DNA of 64,000 nucleotides. Source: Paraescarpia echinospica. Its lineage: Eukaryota; Annelida; Polychaeta; Sabellida; Siboglinidae. The stretch covers positions 74,896,976 to 74,960,975 of the forward strand of contig CM034533.1 of NCBI GenBank assembly GCA_020002185.1, in the 5' to 3' direction. Position 1 is the stretch's first letter; each line of letters begins with the position of its first letter. A program made the position numbers and the translations under genes. The notes under the pieces were generated by a model. The model was not told where the DNA came from, ran no database searches, and was given only the letters and a program-made list of their open reading frames with translations. Shown piece by piece: positions 13,801 through 25,800 of this stretch.

Positions 13801-16800
13801 TGTGTAAACTATAAAATAATAAATACTTTTATATAGAGCTGTAAAGTACTGGTTCATGTCCATTTTGAGGTGTTCCTACATTATAAAACAGTTTGTTCTT
13901 CATTTGTATGAGCACCCACACCTCCGTCCGTTTTGTATGTATTGGGCTGAGATTTTGGATGCGATCTACTGTGCCCATTGAGATGGTTCGTAGATTTAGA
14001 CATTTTTGAAATTCGTCTGGGTGTGGAGAACTTGGGGGGGCTCAATATTTCAAAAGGCTGTACTGCACGAGTACCAGCCGCAGAATTTAATTATGCCATC
14101 TACAAATATGTTGCTGGATGTTTGCAGAAATTTTGAATAGTTTTTAAGTTATTGACATTTAAAAATCCTCAGCGTTTAACATACACCAGGTCATGTAAGA
14201 ATTTTGTCGCGTCAGCCCCGTGAGCGTGTGCTACTTCTCGCAAACACCACACTGCAACAATTCCGTGGAGTTCCAGCCACAGAATTTAACGTTTTTCTAT
14301 ATCATTGTACAGGTAATTATTCCATGTATAAAAGTTTCACTGGGTGTATATATATATATATATATTTATTAATGCGGGCAGGTTGGAAACAATTTGGATG
14401 GGTTTGGGGTGTCTGGAACTCAAATGTTGGACATTTGAGGTTCGGTTTATTTTCAGTGTTCATAATTATGTCGACAATACATTTTTAGATTTCAGGGCAA
14501 TGATTTGAGGATGCATATGATTGCTCTTTTCCCACGGCAACGCCGAGTAACTCAGCTAGTAAACACATAACTGGTAACATAAATTTACATAATATACATA
14601 ATGTACTTAGTTCATGTGTTACACCAACATACTGTACTTATATGGCCTAGAGACCATGACGATGATAGAAATAACAAGAGGGTACAGGTTAGCAAGAACA
14701 ACTAGGTGAGAACATTGGTGGGAATGAAGAGAATAGACAAGAGAAGAATGGGAGTTGAGGAAGGAGGTTGAGGTGAAAGAAAGTTTAAAAAAGCTGGTGA
14801 CGAGTCAGCTATAGTGGGCTGGACACGTGTAGCGAATGGGAGAAGAATAACTTGTGACGCAAATGCCCAGAAAGTGGAAGGTAAAAGGATGTGAGGAAGA
14901 CCAAGACTGTGATGGAAGGATTGTGTAAAGAGAGATCTGGAGGGAGTGGGAGAGGAGTGGAGAATGAGAGTGAAAGAAAGAGGGGAGTGTATAATGAGAG
15001 TGAAAGAGAGGGGAGAGTGGAGAATGAGAGTGAAAGAGAGAGGAGAGTGGAGAATGAGAGTGAAAGAGAGAGAGGAGTGGAGAATGAGAGTGAAAGAGAG
15101 AGGGGAGTGGAGAATGAGAGTGAAAGAGAGAGAGAGAGTGGAGAATGAGAGTGAAAGAGAGAGGGGAGTGGAGAATGAGAGTGAAAGAGAGAGGAGAGTG
15201 GAGAATGAGAGTGAAAGAGAGAGGGGAGTGGAGAATGAGAGTGAAAGAGAGAGGGGAATGGAGAATGAGAGTGAAAGAGAGAGAGGAGAGTGAGAGTGAA
15301 TGGAGAATGAGAGTGAAAGAGAGAGGGGAGTGGAGAATGAGAGTGAAAGAGAGGAGTGGAGAATGAAAGTGAAAGAGAGAGTGGAGTGGAGAATGAGAGT
15401 GAAAGAGAGAGAGAGGAGTGGAGAATGAGAGTGAAAGAGAGAGGGGAGTGGAGAATGAGAGTGAAAGAGAGAGAGGAGGGAGAATGAGAGTGAAAGAGAG
15501 AGAGGATTGGAGAATGAGAGTGAAAGAGAGAGGGGAGTGGAGAATGAGAGTGAAAGAGAGAGAGGAGTGGAGAATGAGAGTGAAAGAGAGAGGGGAGTGG
15601 AGAGGGGTAATCAGAATAATCACATTTTCTTTTAAGTATTTTATACCAACACTTCTAAGAAATAAGCTATTCCATTGGCATCCGTCTTATTTTTCCTATG
15701 TAGATTTTTGCCCAGTGGTGTTTCCGTTTTGTATAATGCGTGCCCTTCGTGAATGCCATGTTTCACGATAAAAAATTCAGGGCAATAATAGGTAAGTACA
15801 TTAACTAAAAAAAGTTAATGATCCGGGGAAAAATAAGTGGTCAGTGATAACCGGGTTAGTGTGTATTTCAAATACTGATATACATATACTCTAGCATGAT
15901 TATAGATATTTTACTAAATAACACAACTGCCCACCTCTGAGAACTCTACATAGCCGTCATCTCCAGGCACTTCCAGTTTTTCTACTGGATCCTGCAAAAC
16001 AAAGAATACAAAAACATGATTATGTTATTTTATATGGAATATGGTTAGAACATTGTACTCTCAATTGAGAGCAACCGTTTTCTAATCCTCTCACTGACGT
16101 CTCAAATCTGGAGCAAATTCATTCAATCTACGCGGCCTCAGTTCATTCAGCTGTATGAATGAGTACCTGGCAATAGTGAATATATCATGTATGTATGTAT
16201 AGCCTCCATGCAATAATTGTAGTGTGGATGGATGTTTCCACATTAATGGAGATGGTAAACAACTGAACATGTCTGACAGGAGGTGAAGTCAGTGGAAAGC
16301 ACTTTGAACAATTACCTTCTTAGCTCTGATGTGGCAAGGGTTGCCACTGTGGTTTTGATTGTCTGTCACCTTTGGAAATATTTAGTCATTTTCATATACA
16401 TTTTAGCCTAATTTATCGATATTAACATTAATCTTAATTTATTTATTAAAATAATAATAATATGATCTTAATTATTTTATTTTAATATATGATATTCTAT
16501 ACCACATTCCTTTCTACTTCTACTCTATTTACTGTCTTCATTAGTATTATTATTAGTTCATTTTATCTATGATATAACAACTATTGTTTTTATTCAAATG
16601 CATTATTTTTAGCATACATTTGTATATCGTTGTAAAGCACTGTGAACAACATTGGATGTGGCACTTAACAAAATATAATATATTATTATTACTATTATTA
16701 TTAATCAGTTAGTATTAATTACGTAGGCACAAATATAAAGCTACTTCTATTCTTTTGCCATGTAACTCTTATTATTTTATTACACTATCCTAACATATTG

Positions 16801-19800
16801 CTATAGCTAAATAAACTAAAATAAAAAAATTAAGTAAATTATAAAGGTGATTAAGCTAAGTATCCACGGCAAAATATGGCAAAAAAAAAGAAATTAAATC
16901 AAACAAATGCCAGAATTTATATTGATATCAGTAATAATGTTATTCTAAATGCTGAATCTCAAGTTTGTTCATTACCTGTGTGACGCTTGTGTTGTCTTGG
17001 TCAACAACATTCCTAGCTCTCTCCTCTGGTCCCTACACACCAAAACAACAATCAAATAATATAATCTAATTCAAGCTACTAAATTAAAATAATTTGAGAA
17101 ATTTCTGTGCATGGGATATGTTATTTCATATAAATTTATTACAATCGAATGACAATAATGTGTTTCGCCTAAAGATGTCATGGCATAACATCTGTATATT
17201 TAATTTCACCAGTGACATCCAGTGGTTTCACTGGATCGTGGATAATAAAAATATGTGTAAACTATAAAATAATAAATACTTTTATATAGAGCTGTAAAGT
17301 ACTGGTTCATGTCCATTTTGAGGTGTTCCTACATTATAAAACAGTTTGTTCTTCATTTGTATGAGCACCCACACCTCCGTCCGTTTTGTATGTATTGGGC
17401 TGAGATTTTGGATGCGATCTACTGTGCCCATTGAGATGGTTCGTAGATTTAGACATTTTTGAAATTCGTCTGGGCGTGGAGAACTTGGGGGGGCTCAATA
17501 TTTCAAAAGGCTGTACTGCACGAGTACCAGCCGCAGAATTTAATTATGCCATCTACAAATATGTTGCTGGATGTTTGCAGAAATTTTGAATAGTTTTTAA
17601 GTTATTGACATTTAAAAATCCTCAGCGTTTAACATACACCAGGTCATGTAAGAATTTTGTCGCGTCAGCCCCGTGAGCGTGTGCTACTTCTCGCAAACAC
17701 CACACTGCAACAATTCCGTGGAGTTCCAGCCACAGAATTTAACGTTTTTCTATATCATTGTACAGGTAATTATTCCATGTATAAAAGTTTCACTGGGTGT
17801 ATATATATATGCAGACAAATGTATTAGTTTTTATGTTATTAATGTTACAGAATCCAGGACGGTAAACCCAGCTACCTGTTGCTGGTTACATCAGCTACTT
17901 GGGTTAGCGCGTGCGATTTATGTCAAAAGGTTGTCCTAACAACTAGACCAGTGACCAGTTACAATTTATTAATGCGGGCAGGTTGGAAACAATTTGGATG
18001 GGTTTGGGGTGTCTGGAACTCAAATGTTGGACATTTGAGGTTCGGTTTATTTTCAGTGTTCATAATTATGTCGACAATACATTTTTAGATTTCAGGGCAA
18101 TGATTTGAGGATGCATATGATTGCTTTTTTCCCCTGGCAACGCCGAGTAACTCAGCTAGTAAACACATAACTGGTAACATAAATTTACATAATATACATA
18201 ATGTACTTAGTTCATGTGTTACACCAACATACTGTACTTATATGGCCTAGAGACCATGACGATGATAGAAATAACAAGAGGGTACAGGTTAGCAAGAACA
18301 ACTAGGTGAGAACATTGGTGGGAATGAAGAGAATAGACAAGAGAAGAATGGGAGAGTTGAAGAAGGAGGTTGAGGTGAAAGAAAGTTTAAAGAAGCTGGT
18401 GACGAGTCAGCTATAGTGGGCTGGACACGTGTAGCGAATGGGAGAAGAATAACTTGTGACGCAAATGCCCAGAAAGTGGAAGGTAAAAGGATGTGAGGAA
18501 GACCAAGACTGTGATGGAAGGATTGTGTAAAGAGAGATCTGGAGGGAGTGGGAGAGGAGTGGAGAATGAGAGTGAAAGAAAGAGGGGAGTGGATAATGAG
18601 AGTGAAAGAGAGGGGAGAGTGGAGAATGAGAGTGAAAGAGAGAGGAGAGTGGAGAATGAGAGTGAAAGAGAGAGAGGAGTGGAGAATGAGAGTGAAAGAG
18701 AGAGGGGAGTGGAGAATGAGAGTGAAAGAGAGAGAGGAGGGAGAATGAGAGTGAAAGAGAGAGAGGATTGGAGAATGAGAGTGAAAGAGAGAGGGGAGTG
18801 GAGAATGAGAGTGAAAGAGAGAGAGGAGTGGAGAATGAGAGTGAAAGAGAGAGAGGAGTGGAGAATGAGAGTGAAAGAGAGAGGAGAGTGGAGAATGAGA
18901 GTGAAAGAGAGAGGAGAGTGGAGAATGAGAGTGAAAGAGTGAGAGGAGTGGAGAATGAGAGTGAAAGAGAGTGGAGAATGAGAGTGAAAGAGTGAGAGGA
19001 GTGGAGAATGAGAGAGAGGGGAGAGTGGAGAATGAGAGTGAAAGAGAGAGGAGGGAGGAATGAGAGGAAAGAGAGAGGGGAGGAGAATGAGAGTGAAAGA
19101 GAGAGAGGGAGGGAGAAATGAGAGTGAAAGAGAGAGGGGAGTGGAGAGTGAGAGTGGAGAATGAGAGTGAAAGAGAGAGGGGATTAGAGAATGAGAGTGA
19201 AAGAGAGAGGGGAGTGGAGAATGGGAGTGAACGATAGAGGGGAGTGGAGAATGAGAGTGAAAGAGAGAGGGGAGTGGAGAATGAGAGTGAAAGAGAGAGG
19301 GGAGTGGAGAATGAGAGTGAAAGAGAGAGAGGAGGGAGAATGAGAGTGAAAGAGAGAGAGGATTGGAGAATGAGAGTGAAAGAGAGAGGGGAGTGGAGAA
19401 TGAGAGTGAAAGAGAGAGAGGAGTGGAGAATGAGAGTGAAAGAGAGAGAGGAGTGGAGAATGGGAGTGAAAGAGAGAGGGGAGTGGAGAATGAGAGTGAA
19501 AGAGAGAGAGGAGTGGAGAATGAGAGTGAAAGAGAGAGAGGAGTGGAGAATGAGAGTGAAAGAGAGAGGGGAGTGGAGAATGAGAGTGAAAGAGAGAGGG
19601 GAGTGGAGAATGAGAGTGAAAGAGAGAGGGGAGTGGAGAATGAAAGTGAAAGAGAGAGGGGAATGGAGAATGGGAGTGAAAGAGTGAGGGGAGTGGAGAG
19701 GGGTAATCAGAATAATCACATTTTCTTTAAGTATTTTATACCAACACTTCTAAGAAATAAGCTATTCCATTGGCATCCGTCTTATTTTTCCAATGTAGAT

Positions 19801-22800
19801 TGTAGATTTTTGCCCAGTGGTGTTTCCGTTTTGTATAATGCGTGCCCTTCGTGAATGCCATGTTTCACGATAAAAAATTCAGGGCAATAGGTAAGTACAT
19901 TAACTAAAAAAAGTTAATGATCCGGGGAAAAATAAGTGGTCAGTGATAACCGGGTTAGTGTGTATTTCAAATACTGATATACATATACTCTAGCTTGATT
20001 ATAGATATTATACTAAATAACACAACTGCCCACCTCTGAGAACTCTACATAGCCGTCATCTCCAGGCACTTCCAGTTTTTCTACTGGATCCTGCAAAACC
20101 AAGAATACAAAAACATGATTATGTTATTTTATATGGAATATGGTTAGAACGTTGTACTCTCAATTGAGAGCAACCGTTTTCTAATCCTCTCACTGACGTC
20201 TCAAATCTGAAGCAAATTCATTCAATCTACGCGGCCTCAGTTCATTCAGCTGTATGAATGAGTACCTGGCAATAGACAATTGTGAATATATCATGTATGT
20301 ATGTATAGCCTCCATGCAATAATTGTAGTGTGGCTGAATGTTTCCACTTTAATGGAGATGGTAAACAACTGAACATGTCTGACAGGAGGTGAAGTCAGTG
20401 GAAAGCACTCTGAACAATTACCTTCTTAGCTCTGATGTGGCAAGGGTTGCCACTGTTGCTTTGATTGTCTGTCACCTTTGGAAATACAACAGAGAATATA
20501 TAACTATTTACAACTGTTACACAGTTAAACATTATCCAATATATATTTACATACATTTTAGTTTAGCAAAACATTTACATTATACTGCGACAAAAAAGGA
20601 TGCAAATCACAACTGCGCCCCCACCCATTGGGTAAATGTGTATTAATAATGCATTTTTATGCCTCAGTCTGATTCCATCCTTGCAGTAGAAACGTGTGAT
20701 GCATGACCACCACCTTCAGCCCAGCAGAAACGGTCTCTCAAGAGAGGTGGTCGCCTATGGCAGGCCAAGACAGTCAAGGGGAACCATCAAAGCTGCCGTC
20801 CAAGACGGGAGGTCTACCATGACAGAGGTTACCTAAAACAGGTTCTATTGTGTCAAAAAAATAACCAGTTTCATCTGTCAATTATCAAGAACCCCATCAT
20901 GTGACATAAAGAAATGTATTAAGCAATTAGTTATCAGAAAAGAACAAAAGTGTTTTTTAGAATACCTCGAGGTGATCTGTAGAGATCGCATCAGCCTCTT
21001 CATCTTTTGATTTCTGGAAACAAATTAAGATACACTAAACCAGGTAAGAAATTTTTACTTTATTATGATATGTGTGACACTTTATTACAGAAACGCAACA
21101 AACGGATTACAATTATTATGTGATTTATGTCATGTGTTTTTTCTGATTTATTTATTCGGTATAAAAATGTAGGCTTGCATAATTTTTTTTATATACAATG
21201 TAAATATACAATACATTAGACAGATTACACAACAAGGTGCAAGTGAAGAAAACATACAGTCATACAAATGTAGACTTGTAACTATATGCAGTACCAGGCC
21301 TGTAGCCAGGGGGGTTCATGGGGTTCACGTAAAAGCTGTTGGATAGTGTTCAAGCATGCCAAGAAAGCCTGATTTGTACATATGTTAAAGGGAGAACCCT
21401 TATCTATTAAGTGATCATCACTGAATGTATGGGAGTCTGGCTGAGGGGTCTGTCTCCAATGCCATATGTGAAAAGGGCAGTCACTAGAGGAATGTGTGTC
21501 AAAGGACCATTGCATCCAATTAGCCATGCAGAAGGACTTACCACTGTCCCAGGGTCTCCTGTTATGTAAACGCATGGGGAAACTAATACACAAGAAGCCA
21601 GTTTTACATCAAACATAAAATGATGAGTCCTATTTAATTGTAGTCACTCAGAGGTGACAGATGCAAACAAAATGCAGGTGAATGAATGGGGTGACAATTA
21701 TGAGCACATAAATTAAGCCATATGAAATAATTAATAAAAAAATTATTATTATTAAACAAGAGGTGCGGCTTTTTCTTTTTCTTGATTAAGGTAACTACTG
21801 ACTGTCAAAGAGGCTATTCTCAACAATCAACAACTTAAGGTGCGTATCGAGTGTATTTCTTACAAGCTGCAAACCCGGTAGACAAACTTATCTGGCTTAA
21901 CCAAAGCAACATTTTCAACTATTGTGCTGGAATGTGAATTTCACTGAATAATTGTATTTAACCAATACAATTATTTATTTATTTGTTTTATTTTTCTTTG
22001 TCAAATTATTTGTCAAATTCAGTTTCACACACCCTTTGCAATGTGCACTGCACAACACCTAGGTCAGCCCCAGAAGGGGCTGTATGGAGAAACAACACCC
22101 AAGACCTAAGACACAATAAAGTTTAGCTTCACCTATTTTAATATGCGAATGCTAATGAGAAATCATGTTGTGTGCCTGTATGGTTGCCAAAATACTGGGC
22201 CTTTATTATCAATTACTATATCCATTTTGTGTTCTGTAAAATGCAGTTTGTGCTTCCTGGAGCCAGTGTGGTGTACAGGATATATGGTACTTGACTGTTT
22301 GACACCTAGAATTTAATTCAAATTCCACAAGAGGACAATAATTTGTTCTAATCTAATTTCAATTTACCGGGCATGTTTTATAAAGGTTTGTTAATTTTCT
22401 AACTTAATTATATTTATGATAAACTATGGAACTATTGCTCATCAGATCATATAAACATAATGTATTAATTGAGTGAAAACCAGATTGTAAATGTCACACT
22501 TTAACTGTTTATTCTGAAAAATAACTTAGACATACACACACATTCCTCGGTGCCTCGTTTATTATATTAATATGAACATATTCAAAACAATTGCACACAC
22601 GGCGAAGGGTTTCAAGCAAATAATTCAGTTATATTAACAATATACTATCACTGCGTGCTGGCTTTTATGAATACAATTGGTGTAAATTAAGCTTAATCAG
22701 GCAACAAAATGGGACCAATCACCACAGACCTCATATGAGTCCCACTTTGTCTGAAAATGCACCCCCAAACCACCTCTCTGTGGGCCTGCTGAGGATGCTA

Positions 22801-25800
22801 ATGTGGTGTTTGTGTATATATAAGATGAAAGAATGTAAGATGAAACCACACGGTCCACCAATCTCACACCCACTTCATTGTTCTTCCAGTTAGAAATGAA
22901 ACCTTCTGCATTATGAGCCCCCACGTGGACATGTGGGGCCCTCTGCATTTTGAAAAAATATACCCCCACATGAACTTGTGGCACCCCCTGGAGTCTGAAT
23001 TGGTCAAATGTGAACCCCCATTGTGAAAGCTGGCTATACTGGCCTGAATACAAATACAGAGTACATTAGTTGGACAGATTACACAACAAGGTGCTAGAGA
23101 AGAAGACAAATAGTCATACAAATGCCTTCACTTACCCTTGATGTGGTTCCATCAACTTTGTCATCAGAGTCTATCTCCATGGCAACGGGTACCTAAGGTA
23201 ATCAGGGAGAGGTAATTATTTAAAACTGTTCACTATGTAATCACGATGTAGTTACTAAATTGCAGTTGTGCACTTATAACATGCTTGGTACATTCAACAC
23301 AATATACTGTAACATGATTAGCTGTTTTTTATTGTACCTATGATACCTGCTTGATTCCTCAGTGTGTGTGTGCGTGTGTGTGCATGTATGCATGTGTGCA
23401 TGTCTGTGTGCGTGTCTGTGCATGCAGGGAATGTTAGTGTCTGAGTCTATGTGTGCATGCATGTATACTGATCGCTTATATAGGTCCAGGGTATCTAGGT
23501 GCTCTATGCCCGATTGCACCTTCTAAGTGCATGGGTCACTTCGTGCTTCAATCCTTGAATACACATGCAAATTGCTGGCAACAGGTTACAGTGAATAGAT
23601 ATTCAGGGTTAAAAAGGTAACCATATCAAAGGGCATATTCTTTGATAAAAATAGAACTACCTCTCACATGTGCCAGTCTCTAGAGGAGCAGCTGCTTAAT
23701 CGGGGCAGTGGGTTGTAAGGTTTAAACAATTTCTGTCAGTTAACAAGATTGCCACCAACAGCATGAACCCCAGGTGGGAAGTGGCCAATGAAGCCTTTGG
23801 CTTTCAAGAGTGCACAATTTTTGTATCTGTAAATTCTAAGATATTTGTAAATTGTTTATAAATAATTAGAGCCACCAGAGAGGAAATTGGCAAGTTTCTT
23901 TATAACTAGTAATAACTGAGTAGTTCACCTACTGTGATTTCGAAATGAAGCCAATTTTTGTCACCCCGCTTTGCCGGTGGTGAACATCGATCCCACTACT
24001 TGGAGTCTATACCAGGGAAGTGAAATGCAACACAGCGTAATAGATCAACTTACAGTTTTGATCTAGAAAAACCCAGATGGGTGCTGTCAACTTTCCCATG
24101 AAATCCAGGAGTCTCCCAGATGTATCTCCCAGTTTCCCTGAATACAGGCAAATTTCCCAGACTTTCCAACAGCACCCCCTCCCATCTTACCCCTCTCATC
24201 GTAACCCCTCCCATCTTACCCCCTCTCATGTTACCCCCTCCCATCTTACCCCATCCCATCTTCGAGACAGCGAACCGGTGAAGTTCCGGTGAAAAATCTC
24301 CAACAGCACCCCCCTGTCTTGTGATGTCAAGATCCGAGACAAGTGACGAGACACCACAAAATGGGAAGCATGGTGAACTGGCTGTGAATCTCCCGGACTT
24401 CAATTAAAACAAGTTGGCAGATATAATGCTGCATTACCTGCTGCTAAGACCTACTGCTCTCTACTTCATGGTTTGTGTATTATTTGATTGTTTATATATT
24501 CATTATTGATTTGTTTAATAAATTTTAATGTATTCTAACTAGCTCATTTCAATTGAACAACTGTCCCACAAGACTGTGTTATAAAAGTACTTGGCAATGC
24601 TATATGTAATTATATAAGCATTATTGTGTACTGTATGTTTGTGTGTATATATAAAACATATAAGTATCATAAGCCAGTTACCTAATTCTACCTTGGCATG
24701 TGCAGATGACGTACGTGGTTATGAGAATTGTAACGCTACCTTGGCATATGCAGGTGACGTACATGGTTACGAGAATTGTAATGCTGCAATGCAGAATTAA
24801 TAAACTTTCTTTAAATATATGGAAAACTCATACAATGACCTTTAATAATACAAATAGCATACACAGAGGGATAATTACATTTACATAGACGGTCTAAAAA
24901 TTGACACTGTAAACAAGATAAAGTTTCTGGGTCTATTTATAAATACCATCTTGAACTGGATCGCTCACATTAAATATGTATCAAATAATATATCTAAGAA
25001 TATTGGTATTATAAAAAAGGTGATGAACAAATTAGATAAAAGCCTATTGGTAAATCTATATTACATGTTTACAGACCTGCCTACCCCAAAAACTTCCTGT
25101 CAGTAATCCATCTTCCCATTTACACTGATTTTCAGGAATATAGGCCTGCTGCCAGTAATAGTTCAGAACCGTGTCATTGTCACAAAAAGAACACCACTGT
25201 CAGTAATACTTTAATACTGTGACGATACTTGCACCCAAAACATAATTGTCTCTAATAAACTATGAGGTGTTTTGAAGCGTTCATTTAACAAGGTAAGGTA
25301 GATGTTCATAACCAGCATTGATGGAAATCAAACGTGATGAAGCATAACTGTAATGTAAATGAGTCTATTATGAACATTGTAATTCTGATTTTATGTAAAT
25401 TTTAAAAACAGCATGCCGACTACAAAAAACTTGACAAATTATAACAATGCATCGTCATTGTCTATTTGTGGTGTCATTAGGATTAATATTAGTAGCCAGT
25501 ATACCTAGGGCCAGGCTATAGACTATACAGTATAGTAGCTTGACTAGATCAAAGACAAAGTCATGCCGGGGGACGGCAAAACCATTACGTTACGCTAGTC
25601 ATCGACATCGTCTAGACTAGACTCTAGTCTACTGAACTCTAGTAAATGATAGACTAAACTCATTAAATACACTTAGTCTTAGTATAGTCAGTTGGCCTAA
25701 CACTACAAGTACAACACCCACTACTCTGTCACTAGTACTAGTCTAACGACGTAGTCAATACCTGCAATTATCCCGGCGGCACCAGGCAGCGTCAGTGACC

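Larger units (their letters stand above)
12908..16379. repeat. Left copy of a direct tandem duplication (about 3.5 kb)
   Basis: Near-identical to 16380-20486: LINE tail, exon 9, Helitron-like block, 30-bp array, exon 8, SINE fragment and exon 7 occur in the same order in both copies. The junction is near cctttggaaatatttagtca at 16370-16388. Confidence 0.95.
16380..20486. repeat. Right copy of the direct tandem duplication (about 4.1 kb)
   Basis: It carries exons 6, 5 and 4 of the modular gene. It is longer than the left copy because its 30-bp array has expanded (about 1.15 versus 0.65 kb) and because about 150 bp at 17812-17966 are absent from the left copy. Scattered substitutions show the duplication is not brand new. 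Confidence 0.95.

Noticed and set aside
14805..19719. Long serine/leucine/phenylalanine-rich minus-strand frames (up to 476 codons)
   Set aside because: Translation of the 30-bp purine minisatellite; composition follows from the purine bias.
20422..20468. Alternative 47-bp form of modular exon 4 using acceptor gtgacag|ACAATC
   Set aside because: Would shift the frame and bring TAG into the next exon; the upstream acceptor keeps phase 0.
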